Source of the DNA: Rickettsia tamurae
GTDB lineage: Bacteria; Pseudomonadota; Alphaproteobacteria; Rickettsiales; Rickettsiaceae
Assembly: GCF_000751075.1 (NCBI RefSeq)
Contig: NZ_CCMG01000011.1
Coordinates: forward strand, 21,107-85,106
Direction of reading: 5' to 3'
Length of the DNA stretch: 64,000 nt
The position numbers and the translations under genes were made by a program. Shown here piece after piece: positions 31,062 through 40,697 of the stretch. The notes below the pieces were generated by a model. The model was not told the DNA's origin and searched no databases. It worked only from the letters and a program-made list of their open reading frames with translations. The first letter of the stretch is position 1, and each line of letters opens with the position of its first letter.

Positions 31062-32969
31062 TCACGCTTCTAGTAAATCCGATGGATTACCGTCACCACG
31101 CTTTCCTCCACTTCTAAAGCTATTAAGCTTTTTGGATCTAATAGGATGTTGTAACTTTCTTAAAGCTTTTGACTCGATTTGTCTTATACGTTCTCTAGTT
31201 ACTTTAAATTGCTGCCCTACTTCTTCTAATGTATGGTCAGTATTCATACCTATACCGAAACGCATTCTAAGCACTCTTTCTTCACGAGGCGTAAGGGTTG
31301 CAAGTACTCTAGTGGTAACTTCTCGTAAATTTGACTGAATTGCCGCATCAATCGGTGCTACTGCATTCTTATCTTCGATAAAATCGCCTAATTGACCTCC
31401 ATCACTATCATCACCTACGGGATTCTCAAGACTTATAGGTTCTTTAGCTATTTTCATGACTTTACGCACTTTATCAAGCGGCATTGAAAGACGGTTAGCG
31501 ATTTCCGTTGCCGTTGGTTCATATCCGAGTTCATTAAGCATTTGTCTTGAAGTACGCAGTATCTTATTAATTGTTTCAATCATATGCACAGGAATACGTA
31601 TAGTCCTTGCTTGATCTGCAATAGCTCTTGTTATAGCTTGTCTAATCCACCAAGTAGCATAGGTAGAGAATTTATAACCACGGCGATATTCAAATTTATC
31701 CACCGCTTTCATAAGTCCTATATTACCTTCTTGAATTAAATCTAAAAACTGCAATCCCCTATTAGCGTATTTTTTAGCGATAGATATAACTAAACGTAAA
31801 TTCGCCTCTATCATATCTTTTTTTGCTTGTAGCGTTTGTCTCTCACTTTTTTGTATAGTATTCACTAGTTTTTTAAAATCATTAACTAAAAGACCGGTAT
31901 TAGATTCTATAACCGATAATTCGGCAATCATTTGATCTATATAATCTGATTCTTTAGTAATTAACTCTTTCCAAGCGACTTTTTTATTTTTCAGCATTTT
32001 TTCTTTCCATGCTGCATTGATAACCGATCCTATATATTCATCGAGGAAATTTTGGCGAATTACTCCGTATTTTTCAGCAAGTTTTAAAAAGGCTGTTTCT
32101 TTATTAATTAAATCACGATTTATTCCATACATCTTACCTAAAATTTCTTCTGTTCTTTTAGAATTAAAATGTATTTCCGAAACTTCATTTATTAATAATT
32201 CCAAATTATTATTATATTTTTTGCTATTTTGTAAAACTTTCGGCTCAAAAGATTTCTCATAACATTTTTTAGCTTCAATGAGTAGTTCTTCGCAGATAAA
32301 AGAAATCTTCTTCATACGCTCTATGATATTAGGTAATATCTGCGTTTCTACTCTAGACATAGATAAGTGATTATCCTCATGCTCTTCTCCTTCGGTATCA
32401 CTACTATGTTCTTCATCATTTTCGGGTGTTTCGTCATGTAACATGTTAGCTTCTAAATCTATCAGATCACGTAGTAACATTTTTTCATTAACTAAATCTT
32501 CATACCATACTATAAAACAACGCATAGCAATAGGGCTTCTACATAAGGAAGCAGTCATTGTTTTACGTCCTTCCTCAATCCTTTTTGCTATTTCTACTTC
32601 GTTTTCACGAGTTAAAAGATCGACTCCCCCCATATCCTTAAGATATAATCTTACAGGATCATCGGTAGTACCTATATTTTCTTCTTCTACCTCATCCTCA
32701 GGTTCATTATCAACATTGGTAGATAGCTTAAATTCTTCATCCATTCCGATATCAAGCTTAATTTCATCATCTTCGTTAGATTCTAAAATATCTACTCCCG
32801 CATCGGAAAATTTTAATATAGCTTCCTCTAATTGTCTTATTGAAGGATTTTTATTAAGAGGAAGAGCTTTGTTTATATCATCATAAGTGACCGGTATCTT
32901 TTTAGATTTAGCTTTTTTAAGTAAACTATCTATTTTATCTAGATCATTGTCTATATTGCTATTGCTCAT
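31062..32969 (-). CDS. rpoD: RNA polymerase primary sigma factor RpoD
   Basis: Housekeeping sigma-70 factor. 635 residues. It has region 1.1, then region 1.2 ([20 protein letters not shown]), a long acidic non-conserved insert, region 2 ([53 protein letters not shown]), region 3 and region 4 with the helix-turn-helix ([20 protein letters not shown]). It follows dnaG on the same strand 44 bases away, the remnant of the rpsU-dnaG-rpoD macromolecular synthesis operon without rpsU. Confidence 0.98.
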   Translation of the reverse strand: MSNSNIDNDLDKIDSLLKKAKSKKIPVTYDDINKALPLNKNPSIRQLEEAILKFSDAGVDILESNEDDEIKLDIGMDEEFKLSTNVDNEPEDEVEEENIGTTDDPVRLYLKDMGGVDLLTRENEVEIAKRIEEGRKTMTASLCRSPIAMRCFIVWYEDLVNEKMLLRDLIDLEANMLHDETPENDEEHSSDTEGEEHEDNHLSMSRVETQILPNIIERMKKISFICEELLIEAKKCYEKSFEPKVLQNSKKYNNNLELLINEVSEIHFNSKRTEEILGKMYGINRDLINKETAFLKLAEKYGVIRQNFLDEYIGSVINAAWKEKMLKNKKVAWKELITKESDYIDQMIAELSVIESNTGLLVNDFKKLVNTIQKSERQTLQAKKDMIEANLRLVISIAKKYANRGLQFLDLIQEGNIGLMKAVDKFEYRRGYKFSTYATWWIRQAITRAIADQARTIRIPVHMIETINKILRTSRQMLNELGYEPTATEIANRLSMPLDKVRKVMKIAKEPISLENPVGDDSDGGQLGDFIEDKNAVAPIDAAIQSNLREVTTRVLATLTPREERVLRMRFGIGMNTDHTLEEVGQQFKVTRERIRQIESKALRKLQHPIRSKKLNSFRSGGKRGDGNPSDLLEA

Positions 32970-33013
32970 TAAATACCTATATGCTTTTTTCTTTCAAAAG
33001 AAGTTTGAAATAA

Positions 33014-34801
33014 TTAAGTTATCGTGTGATTAATAAAAGATTCGTTTAAAACTTGAAGTTCATTTGCAATCTTCAGAATTTCTTTTTTATATAATAAAAC
33101 TTTTTCAAAGTCGTGATTGTCTGTACTGTTTATGGTAATAGCGTATTCTTGTTGTAAATTTATTAGATAATATTTCTTATGTAGCCACTGCCATAATAAA
33201 TCCAGTCTGATATTATTTTTATTAAATGAGATATCTAAAAACAAATTATCCGTTTTTGATAATAATAAAAAAATATCAAAAAAGCTAGTTTTTTCCACAA
33301 TTGCAGTAATTTCACTTGCTTCTACGTTATTATCTATAATCTCGTTTAAATACCAATTACGGAATTCTTCAAGCGATTTATTATTAAAATTTAAATTTAA
33401 GATGAAATCTTTAATATCTTTTTCTTCAAGTATTTTAGGAAATTTAACCAACAAAGCACAAAAAGCATGTTCTAACATCTCAAGCTCTGGATAGCTGTGA
33501 CTTGAAACTATAGGAGCCAAATTTGAGCTTTTAGTTATAACCTTCTTCTGTTTTGTGACTAAATTTTGCCATATTTGATCTTTAAAAAACCTGTAATAGC
33601 TCGCTCTTAAATTACTATCCGATATTTTATTGCAGTAATCTTTTAAATTTTTCTCTAAATTAGCTTTTTCTTCCGCAGTTTTAAAACTCTTACCGCTATA
33701 CTCAATATGCCAAATCATTTCTGATAGACTTATTCTTTTATCTATAAGCTTTGCAAAAAAATCAGCACCATTTTTATTTACTGCATCGTCGGGATCAAAC
33801 CCGCTTGGTAACCTAATGAAAGAAATTTTCTTTTCACTATTAATAAGCGATAATGCTAGGTTAATAGTTCTTATGCTAGCTTTTATGCCTGCATTATCTC
33901 CGTCAAGACATAATATAATTTCATCGCCGGCACGCCATAATTTATGTAAGTGATTCTCGGTAACGCTAGTACCGAGACTCGCAACTGCTTCGCTAAAACC
34001 TGCTTGATGTAGTGCTATAACATCAAAATAACCTTCTACTAAAATCGAGTGATTTTTTTTATAGCTACTGCTTATCGCTTTATGCTCACCGTATAGAGTT
34101 TCACTTTTTTGAAATACTGTAGTTTCAGGTGAATTTAAGTATTTAGGCAACCCCTCCCCTAGCACTCTACCGCCAAAGCCTACGATTTTATTGTAAATAT
34201 TTCTAATTGGAATGGTAATACGGTTAGAAAATAAATTATATATTTCACCGTTTTCTCGCTTGCCGATTAGCCCTGCTTTACCAAGCTTTATAATATCTAT
34301 ATTTTTATCGTGAAAAAACTTTTCAAATTTATTATTCTTCGGTGCAAAGCCTATGGAAAATTCTTTTATTGTTGTCTCGGTAATATTTCTTCGGTGTAGA
34401 TAATTTAATATTTCAGGCGTTAACTGCGTTCTAAAAAATTTATTGGCGAGTTCTAAAATATTTAGAATTTCATCGGATTCTTCATAAAATTCTTTCTGTT
34501 TCGCAGTTAATTTCGGTATCTCTATACCGTAATCGGTTGCAAGCTTTATAGCAGACTCATTATAAGATAAACCGCTAATATTAGAAGTAAATTTTATAAC
34601 GTCACCGGCTGCTTTACAACCAAAACAATAGAAAAATCTCTTACTATCACTAACTGTAAAAGATGGGGTCTTTTCTTGATGGAAAGGACATAAACCTACA
34701 TAGTTACCGGATTTTCTAGTTAAAGCTACTTTTTGCCGCACTACATCAGATATGTTAATACGGTTTCTTAAGAACTCATAAAATTCCGGTGTAACTCTCA
34801 T
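33014..34801 (-). CDS. dnaG: DNA primase
   Basis: Makes RNA primers at the replication fork. 595 residues. A CHC2 zinc finger lies at the N-terminus (C38, H41, C59, C62: LCPFHQEKTP...RFFYCFGC). The TOPRIM catalytic core has HSILVEGYFDVIALHQAGFS and LCLDGDNAGIKAS with the metal-binding acidic residues. The C-terminal DnaB-binding part is divergent. Upstream neighbour is the polyprenol kinase-like gene, only 3 bases away, and downstream is rpoD, so all three may be one transcript. Confidence 0.97.
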   Translation of the reverse strand: MRVTPEFYEFLRNRINISDVVRQKVALTRKSGNYVGLCPFHQEKTPSFTVSDSKRFFYCFGCKAAGDVIKFTSNISGLSYNESAIKLATDYGIEIPKLTAKQKEFYEESDEILNILELANKFFRTQLTPEILNYLHRRNITETTIKEFSIGFAPKNNKFEKFFHDKNIDIIKLGKAGLIGKRENGEIYNLFSNRITIPIRNIYNKIVGFGGRVLGEGLPKYLNSPETTVFQKSETLYGEHKAISSSYKKNHSILVEGYFDVIALHQAGFSEAVASLGTSVTENHLHKLWRAGDEIILCLDGDNAGIKASIRTINLALSLINSEKKISFIRLPSGFDPDDAVNKNGADFFAKLIDKRISLSEMIWHIEYSGKSFKTAEEKANLEKNLKDYCNKISDSNLRASYYRFFKDQIWQNLVTKQKKVITKSSNLAPIVSSHSYPELEMLEHAFCALLVKFPKILEEKDIKDFILNLNFNNKSLEEFRNWYLNEIIDNNVEASEITAIVEKTSFFDIFLLLSKTDNLFLDISFNKNNIRLDLLWQWLHKKYYLINLQQEYAITINSTDNHDFEKVLLYKKEILKIANELQVLNESFINHTIT

Positions 34802-34804
34802 ATT

Positions 34805-35419
34805 TTATAGTATATAAGAAAGAATAGCTGTAGAAAGACAATAAGAAAGCGGTATAGATAAATTATCGTTAATTCTTAAATCTTTTGAATAAAATTCAGC
34901 TGCTGTAGCCCCTATACAACTTATAATGATAATAATAAAACTCGTATTGTACCCTAAATAGAAATACACTAATATACTTATAAAAATTGCAGAAGCTAAG
35001 AAAGTAACAGAACCTGCTACCGATTTACCGTTACTTAAGCTATTTCCTATTTTAACGCCGACAAGAGCCGCTAAACAATCTGAAATAATTAAAATCAACC
35101 ATGAACAAATCACTAAATTTTTAGGGAAAAGAAGAGTAGTTAAGAAAAAACCGAGCATCATAAAGCTAATGCCACTTAAAGCAAAAGAACCGTTATTTTC
35201 TTCGAGCCTTGTAACTTTTGAAAAAAATCTAGTTACAAATTCGCTAATTTTTGCATTATTATGACGTGATACATCTAAATATAATGTAATAGCCGTTATT
35301 ATAAATAATAATAACGTAATAGCGGTTCTTGGAATAAATAAATAAAGCAGCGGAAATATTATAGCCGATAGGTGGAAAATTTTACGCTTTTTCTCAAAGT
35401 CAAAATCTTTAATTTCCAT
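34805..35419 (-). CDS. Diacylglycerol/polyprenol kinase family membrane protein
   Basis: 204 residues with about six membrane segments. It begins EIKDFDFEKKRKIFHLSAII, the KR.xH motif that opens the SEC59/DGK1-type CTP-dependent lipid kinases, and continues with DCLAALVGVKIGNSLSNGKS and KSVAGSVTFLASAI, the family's conserved core. Relatives phosphorylate dolichol, phytol or diacylglycerol. The bacterial substrate here is unknown; recycling of polyprenol carrier lipid is a reasonable guess. Confidence 0.8.
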   Translation of the reverse strand: MEIKDFDFEKKRKIFHLSAIIFPLLYLFIPRTAITLLLFIITAITLYLDVSRHNNAKISEFVTRFFSKVTRLEENNGSFALSGISFMMLGFFLTTLLFPKNLVICSWLILIISDCLAALVGVKIGNSLSNGKSVAGSVTFLASAIFISILVYFYLGYNTSFIIIIISCIGATAAEFYSKDLRINDNLSIPLSYCLSTAILSYIL

Positions 35420-35462
35420 AGAATCATTAATATGTTTTTAGATATGTGAAAAACAATGCTTC

Positions 35463-35650
35463 CGTCATTGCGAGAAAGTACTGTTGCGTGGACCTAGTTC
35501 TCGCTGTCATCCCGCGACTTGATCGCGGGATCCAGTAAAAAATACTAAAATTATTTAGTTTTAAATTATATTTCTGGACCCCGTGGTCAAGCCACGGGGT
35601 GACACAGTGGGTTTCACCGATCCATACAACAATGCCCACTCGCAATGACG
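35463..35650. repeat. Nested repeat: family B element inside a family A element
   Basis: The ends are type A arms (CGTCATTGCGAG at 35463; CTCGCAATGACG ending 35650). The inside is a full type B element with outer arms TGTTGCGTGGA and TCCATACAACAATGCC and core 35506-35603 (GTCATCCCGCGACTTGATCG ... GTCAAGCCACGGGGTGACAC). The gap separates the kinase-like gene and greA, which diverge. Confidence 0.85.
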
Positions 35651-35776
35651 ATATTTAGGCAATGCCAAATAATTAAAAAGGCTTATTTGACAAATTTAAC
35701 TATTACAAATATACTTGCTGAAATCTATATTATTGAAAATAGTATACTAAAATTACTAAATCTATACAATATAATT

Positions 35777-36265
35777 ATGAATACAAAATTTCCTATCACT
35801 GCTAAAGGTTTTGAAAAATTAGAACACGAGCTTAAACATTTAAAACATGTAGAGCGTAAAAAAATTAGTGAAGATATAGCCGAAGCACGAGAACACGGCG
35901 ATTTATCCGAGAATGCGGAATATGAAGCGGCACGTGATAAACAAGCATTTATAGAAGGGCGTATTAAAGAGCTTGAAGATATGACGGCAAGAGCGGAAAT
36001 TATTGATATTGGTAAATTATCGGGAGATAACATAAAATTTGGGGCTACGGTTACTTTGATCGACGACGATACTAAAGAAGAAGTAACATATATTATTGTA
36101 GGAGAATATGAAGCCGATATAACCAGAAAAAGAGTTTCAATCGCTTCTCCTATAGCAAAAGCTTTGATTGGAAAATCGGTAGGTGATTTTGTAGAAGTTA
36201 CAACACCAAAAGGGTTGAAATCATACGAAGTAGTTACAGTTGAATATAAAGAACTAGAACTTTAA
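35777..36265 (+). CDS. greA: Transcription elongation factor GreA
   Basis: Binds the RNA polymerase secondary channel and triggers cleavage of backtracked transcripts. 162 residues from the ATG at 35777 ([20 protein letters not shown]), the normal length. Upstream in-frame codons from 35645 lie partly in repeat DNA and are not part of the gene. The coiled-coil tip has the catalytic acidic pair in [20 protein letters not shown]. The C-terminal FKBP-like domain ends [10 protein letters not shown]. Confidence 0.97.
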   Translation: MNTKFPITAKGFEKLEHELKHLKHVERKKISEDIAEAREHGDLSENAEYEAARDKQAFIEGRIKELEDMTARAEIIDIGKLSGDNIKFGATVTLIDDDTKEEVTYIIVGEYEADITRKRVSIASPIAKALIGKSVGDFVEVTTPKGLKSYEVVTVEYKELEL

Positions 36266-36296
36266 TTTGATTTTTTTGCCTAATAACTATAGATTT

Positions 36297-36463
36297 CGTC
36301 ATTGCGAGGAAAAATTGAAAATTTTGACGAAGCAATCTCGGGAGGCTTGACAAGGTTGACACGTCGCTTCGCTCCTCGCAAAGCATTGTTGCGTGGATCA
36401 ATTTCACCTCTGTCACCCTGTGGGTTTTACCGGTCCACGCAACAACTCCCACTTGCAATGACG
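36297..36463. repeat. Nested repeat: family A invaded by a reduced family B element
   Basis: Begins CGTCATTGCGAGG, continues with A-type inner sequence to CTCCTCGCAAAG, then a B-type segment (GCATTGTTGCGTGGATC ... GGTCCACGCAACAAC), and closes with TTGCAATGACG. It fills the convergent gap between greA and pntAB. Confidence 0.8.
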
Positions 36464-36481
36464 ACGTGAGTATAACAATAG

Positions 36482-36880
36482 TTATTTCTTTTTAAACATC
36501 TCGAGCATTCTTTTTGTTACTATAAATCCGCCAAAGATATTTATAGAAGCCAGCAGCGTTGCAAAATACCCCAGTAGACCGGGAAACCCAAAAGCAGAAC
36601 TACTTGCGGCAATCATAGAACTAAGAACTATAATACCTGAAATAGCGTTAGTAATAGACATAAGCGGAGTATGGAGTGCAGGCGTTACTTTCCACACAAC
36701 ATAATAGCCTACAAAAGAAGCTAATACAAAAATAGTTATAGCAAATACTAGCGGGTCTATAGTACTTGTGTTTGTTTGCCAACTAGTATCTATTACCAAA
36801 TCTTTTAATTTGTCTGATAATTCTTGGGTATTATGGGCAATTTCAGCTGCCTGTTTAGCCATTATTGGTAATTGGTTCAT
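36482..36880 (-). CDS. pntAB: NAD(P) transhydrogenase subunit alpha part 2
   Basis: Membrane part of the alpha chain of proton-translocating transhydrogenase, which moves hydride from NADH to NADP+ using the proton gradient. 132 residues with three or four membrane helices; the [20 protein letters not shown] segment is the family signature. As is usual in alphaproteobacteria, alpha is split into two genes; part 1 follows upstream at 37013-38146. The beta subunit is not in this window. Confidence 0.95.
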   Translation of the reverse strand: MNQLPIMAKQAAEIAHNTQELSDKLKDLVIDTSWQTNTSTIDPLVFAITIFVLASFVGYYVVWKVTPALHTPLMSITNAISGIIVLSSMIAASSSAFGFPGLLGYFATLLASINIFGGFIVTKRMLEMFKKK

Positions 36881-36940
36881 ATTTCTCTCTTATTATGTCA
36901 TTCCTGCTTTCGCACATGGGTGTCAACTTAAGGATCGATG

Positions 36941-37026
36941 TCATTCCCGCATAGGCATTGTTGCGAGGAAATTGCATAGCAATGACGACCTTCAATATCC
37001 ACGCAACAATGCCTATGCGGGAATGA
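36941..37026. repeat. Type C palindrome with 25-base perfect arms
   Basis: Arms at 36941-36965 and 37002-37026 are exact complements (TCATTCCCGCATAGGCATTG, then TTGCG). The 36-base loop carries a piece of family A (GCAATGACGACC). The right arm supplies the last codons and the stop codon of pntAA. Confidence 0.85.
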
Positions 37027-38146
37027 AATTAATTTTCTCACTCACAATTTTTCCGTCTTTAGTAATCAACATATCACGTACTAACTCATCATCCATATTA
37101 AACTTACCGTCTTGCAATGCATAGGTTAGAAAATTATACAAATTCTTAGCATATAATTTTGAGCTGTCGGTAGCAATTTTAGTAGCAAGATTTGAGAAGC
37201 CTATTATTGTAACTCCATGCTTAGTAACGATCTTATCCGGTTCTGACCCTTCCACATTTCCTCCTGTAGAGGTTGCTATATCAACAATCACTGAACCATG
37301 CTTCATAAATTCTAGCATTTTTTCCGTAACAAGCAGAGGTGCTTTTTTTCTGGGAATTTGTGCAGTAGTAATAACTATATCATATCCTTTAATAATTCTT
37401 GCTAAAAACTCTTCTTGTTTAGCTTTGTAATCTTCTGAACTCTCTTGAGCATAGCCTGATTTATCTTGTAAATCTTCCTGTAGTTCCGGTGATACAAATT
37501 TAGCTCCTAAGCTTTCCACCTGCTCTTTGGTAGCAGCTCTTACATCATATCCTGCAACAATGCTACCAAGCCTTTTTGCCGTTGCAATAGCTTGAAGACC
37601 GGCAACACCGATACCAAGTACCAAAGTTTTACATGGTGAAATCGTCCCTGCTGCCGTCATCATCATAGGAAAAGCCCTTGTGTAATGATAGCTTGCTTCA
37701 ATTACCGCTCTATAACCAACTAAATTACCTTGAGAAGATAAAGCGTCCATATTTTGAGCTTTAGTAATTCTCGGCACAAACTCCATAGCAAAAGTCGTAA
37801 GTTTTTTTTTAGCTGCCGCTTTTATATATTCATGATTTAAATAAGGCGACAATAATCCTAAAATAATTGCTCCTTTTTTTGCAAATTCAAGCTCGCTATA
37901 TTTATCCGTAACGGATGAAGGTTGCACCTTTAATATAATATCTGCATCAGAAATAATTTCGAGTGGTACCGAAGATATTTTAGCACCTAGAGCGATATAT
38001 TCTTCATCAAGAAAACCGGCATGAAGCCCTATATCTTTTTCTACCGTAACCGCATAGCCTTTTTTGACTAGCAATCCTGCTACTTCAGGCGTTATAGCGG
38101 CTCGTGTCTCATGCTTGGCTTTTTCTTTTAAAGCAACGATTTTCAT
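37013..38146 (-). CDS. pntAA: NAD(P) transhydrogenase subunit alpha part 1
   Basis: Soluble NAD(H)-binding domain I of proton-translocating transhydrogenase. 377 residues. The Rossmann motif is LVLGIGVAGLQAIATAKRLG with GYDVR after it; the conserved PRITKAQNMDALSSQGNLVG segment and the mobile loop region (GYAQESSEDYKAKQ) are present. The C-terminus ends KINFIPA, where FIPA and the TAG stop come from the arm of a type C palindrome, so the natural end was probably altered. pntAB follows after that palindrome. Confidence 0.95.
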   Translation of the reverse strand: MKIVALKEKAKHETRAAITPEVAGLLVKKGYAVTVEKDIGLHAGFLDEEYIALGAKISSVPLEIISDADIILKVQPSSVTDKYSELEFAKKGAIILGLLSPYLNHEYIKAAAKKKLTTFAMEFVPRITKAQNMDALSSQGNLVGYRAVIEASYHYTRAFPMMMTAAGTISPCKTLVLGIGVAGLQAIATAKRLGSIVAGYDVRAATKEQVESLGAKFVSPELQEDLQDKSGYAQESSEDYKAKQEEFLARIIKGYDIVITTAQIPRKKAPLLVTEKMLEFMKHGSVIVDIATSTGGNVEGSEPDKIVTKHGVTIIGFSNLATKIATDSSKLYAKNLYNFLTYALQDGKFNMDDELVRDMLITKDGKIVSEKINFIPA

Positions 38147-38221
38147 AAATACTAATTATATTTTGCATTAACTGAATACATAAGGTATTTTAAACATAAT
38201 TTAAAATATAAAACAACGAAA

Positions 38222-38860
38222 ATGAAAAAAATATTTTTTCTAATCATTATTTATCTTTTTGTGAATTCAAGCTTAGCATTTGGGGCAGGTGATAAAACAG
38301 CTATTTCGGAGCTAAAAACCTATCTACGTACTATAAAGTCGGTTGCGATAGATTTTACTCAAGAAGATTCGTACGGCAAAATAGTTAAAGGAAAATTACT
38401 AATCCACAAACCTTATAATTTTAGATGTAATTATTATCCACCTTTCCCTTTAGTCATAATAGGTACTAAAAATTTCGTATCGATGTATGATTATGATATG
38501 GAACAAGTAAGCCGTATTAATAGAAGCGAAAATACATTTAATTTTTTATTAGAAGGTAATGAGCATTTTGACAAGGATTTTGTTTTTGAATCGGTAGTTA
38601 ATGAAGGGAATATTTCTAAAATTACTATCTATCATACTCTAACAGAAAAACGTAGTGAAATTACTTTTAATAAAGCTACTAAACAAATTGAAGCATTAAA
38701 AATATTTGAAGATAATAATATAGTCACTATTACTTTTGATAAAATAGCTAAAGTACAAAAATTTTCCGATGATTTGTTTAAATTAAAAAACCCTGAAATA
38801 TTCGGTCCGCCTGAAAGATTAACAAAATCGGAAATAGAAAAAAAATATATTGTTTCTTGA
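38222..38860 (+). CDS. lolA: Outer-membrane lipoprotein carrier protein LolA
   Basis: Periplasmic chaperone that carries lipoproteins from LolCDE to the outer membrane. 212 residues with a signal peptide (about 1-22, MKKIFFLIIIYLFVNSSLAF). The mature part shows the LolA/B fold pattern: ISELKTYLRTIKSVAIDFTQ, KGKLLIHKPYNFRCNYYPPF and IKYNT-like strands ending RSEITFNKATKQIEALKIFE. No LolB-type lipobox cysteine. Alone, upstream of the SRP RNA. Confidence 0.85.
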   Translation: MKKIFFLIIIYLFVNSSLAFGAGDKTAISELKTYLRTIKSVAIDFTQEDSYGKIVKGKLLIHKPYNFRCNYYPPFPLVIIGTKNFVSMYDYDMEQVSRINRSENTFNFLLEGNEHFDKDFVFESVVNEGNISKITIYHTLTEKRSEITFNKATKQIEALKIFEDNNIVTITFDKIAKVQKFSDDLFKLKNPEIFGPPERLTKSEIEKKYIVS

Positions 38861-38885
38861 AAATAAACAGGTTATGTTAATTACG

Positions 38886-38966
38886 CTAGTAGTGGGCATT
38901 GTACCTGTTTAGTCGGTCAGGTCTGAAAGGAAGCAGCCGGAGTGGGATTCGGTGGGTCATTACTAG
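38886..38966 (+). ncRNA. ffs: Signal recognition particle RNA (bacterial small, 4.5S)
   Basis: The conserved apical hairpin AGGTCTGAAAGGAAGCAGCC at 38919-38938 binds Ffh. The closing helix forms between CTAGTAGTG (38886) and CATTACTAG (ending 38966), with one G-U pair. About 81 nt, the usual short SRP RNA. It lies between lolA and dnaX, as dnaX-ybaB regions often do. Confidence 0.93.
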
Positions 38967-38984
38967 CATTTACTTCGATTCACT

Positions 38985-39112
38985 GTCGTACCGTGGCTTG
39001 ACCACGGTATCCAGTAAAAATACTAAAATTACTACTGTTATAAGTTATTTTTTTGGATCCCGCGATCAAGTCGCGGGATGACAACGGTGAAATTGATCCA
39101 CGCAACGATGCC
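38985..39112. repeat. Palindromic repeat family B (copy 6)
   Basis: Core 38985-39082 (GTCGTACCGTGGCTTGACCA ... GATCAAGTCGCGGGATGACA), then TGATCCACGCAACGATGCC. It sits right after the SRP RNA and before dnaX. Confidence 0.8.
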
Positions 39113-39147
39113 TGACGAGGTATGACATAAAAAGTCTTATAACAATC

Positions 39148-40677
39148 GTGACCGATATAATTTCATCTAATCAGTATATTCCTTTTGCAAGGAAATATCG
39201 TCCTAGTAACTTTGCCGAGCTTCAGGGCCAAGAGGTATTAGTCAAAGTTTTAAGCTATACTATTTTAAACGATAGGCTCGCCAGAGGCTATCTTTTAACA
39301 GGTATTAGAGGAGTCGGTAAAACTACCTCCGCCCGAATTATTGCCAAAGCCGTAAATTGTTCTGCTTTAATTACTGAAAATACGGCTATTAAAACATGTG
39401 AAGAATGTACAAATTGTATCAGCTTTAATAATCATAATCACCCTGATATAATCGAAATTGATGCGGCAAGTAAAACTAGCGTAGATGACATACGTAGAAT
39501 TATAGAATCCGCCGAGTATAAACCTCTACAAGGTAAACATAAAATCTTCATCATTGATGAGGTGCATATGCTCTCTAAAGGGGCATTTAATGCACTTCTT
39601 AAGACTTTGGAAGAACCGCCGCCTCATATAATATTTATTTTTGCAACGACGGAAGTACAAAAGATACCTGCAACTATTATCTCAAGATGTCAACGTTATG
39701 ATTTAAGGCGGTTGAGTTTTGAAGAGATTTTTAAGCTACTTGAATATATAACTAAGCAAGAAAATTTAAAAACCGATATAGAAGCACTAAGAATTATAGC
39801 TTACAAATCGGAAGGGTCAGCACGTGATGCAGTATCTATTTTAGATCAAGCAGCTAGTATGTCGGCGAAATCTGACAATATAATTAGTCCTCAAGTAATT
39901 AATCAAATGCTTGGGCTTGTCGATAGTTCGGTTATAATAGAATTTGTCGAATGTATTATCCACAGAGAGACAGAAAAAGCTATAAATTTAATAAATAAAC
40001 TTTACGGTTCCTCGGTTAATCTTGAGATTTTTATAGAATCGGTAGCAGATTTTATTGCTTATCTTAATAAAGTAAAAATGTTACCTAATTATAGTTTGCC
40101 TATATATGAATCATTTAATGATAAAACTAAAAGCATATTAGATAAAACCAGCTTGCCGCACTTATCAATCTTATGGCAAATATATAATAAGGGAGTAGGG
40201 GAAATAAAAATTTCCTATAACCAACTAACAGAAACGGAAATGTTAGTTATAAAATCTATATATTCGACGTCGCTACCCTTACTTGCAGATTTCGACGGTA
40301 ATAATCAAAATTTAAATCAATCAATTAATCCGGAAATAAAAAAAAAATTTGAAATTGTAGATTTTCTTGAATATCTATATAAAAATAATGAGATAGATAT
40401 ATATTATTTCCTGCTCAATCATACGGAACTTAAAAATCTCAGTAATAATAGATTAGAGTTCGTAAGTCTTGAAGTTACAAGCAAAATAAAAAAACAAATA
40501 GAAGATTTGTTAGCTGCTTTTACTAGTGAAAAGTTTGAGATAGTAATAATAAAAGAGCAGAACAAGCAAACCTTAAAGAATCAGTTAATCGGTAAGATTG
40601 AAGAAAGTAACGATTTTGGTTTAATTAAAAAACATTTCCCAAATATAACAATTTCGGATATTTTACTTAAAAGCTAA
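39148..40677 (+). CDS. dnaX: DNA polymerase III subunit gamma/tau
   Basis: Clamp-loader ATPase of the replicative polymerase. 509 residues from a GTG start, shorter than E. coli tau (643). Walker A is GIRGVGKTTSAR; a four-cysteine zinc module lies between NCSALITENT and KTCEECTNCIS; Walker B is FIIDEVHMLSKGAFNALL; sensor 1 SRC is in IISRCQRYDLR. The tau-specific part after about residue 400 is short. A run of ten A (40338-40347) lies exactly at that boundary; slippage by one base either way gives a stop within a few codons, so a gamma-like product of about 400 residues is possible. ybaB follows. Confidence 0.95.
   Translation: MTDIISSNQYIPFARKYRPSNFAELQGQEVLVKVLSYTILNDRLARGYLLTGIRGVGKTTSARIIAKAVNCSALITENTAIKTCEECTNCISFNNHNHPDIIEIDAASKTSVDDIRRIIESAEYKPLQGKHKIFIIDEVHMLSKGAFNALLKTLEEPPPHIIFIFATTEVQKIPATIISRCQRYDLRRLSFEEIFKLLEYITKQENLKTDIEALRIIAYKSEGSARDAVSILDQAASMSAKSDNIISPQVINQMLGLVDSSVIIEFVECIIHRETEKAINLINKLYGSSVNLEIFIESVADFIAYLNKVKMLPNYSLPIYESFNDKTKSILDKTSLPHLSILWQIYNKGVGEIKISYNQLTETEMLVIKSIYSTSLPLLADFDGNNQNLNQSINPEIKKKFEIVDFLEYLYKNNEIDIYYFLLNHTELKNLSNNRLEFVSLEVTSKIKKQIEDLLAAFTSEKFEIVIIKEQNKQTLKNQLIGKIEESNDFGLIKKHFPNITISDILLKS
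40338..40347 (+). promoter_or_regulatory. A10 tract in dnaX, candidate slippage site
   Basis: The codons are ATA AAA AAA AAA TTT at residues 397-401. One extra A gives AAA ATT TGA (401 residues); one fewer gives AAT TTG AAA TTG TAG (403 residues). Thermus dnaX uses a nine-A tract in this way to make gamma. Confidence 0.5.
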
Positions 40678-40697
40678 AAAATATATAGGATAGAATT

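Noticed and set aside
35645..35776. 44-codon N-terminal extension of GreA
   Set aside because: It starts in repeat DNA and is not part of the family; the ATG at 35777 gives the standard length.
38899..39081. 60-codon ORF
   Set aside because: It overlaps the SRP RNA and a type B palindrome; coding is very unlikely.
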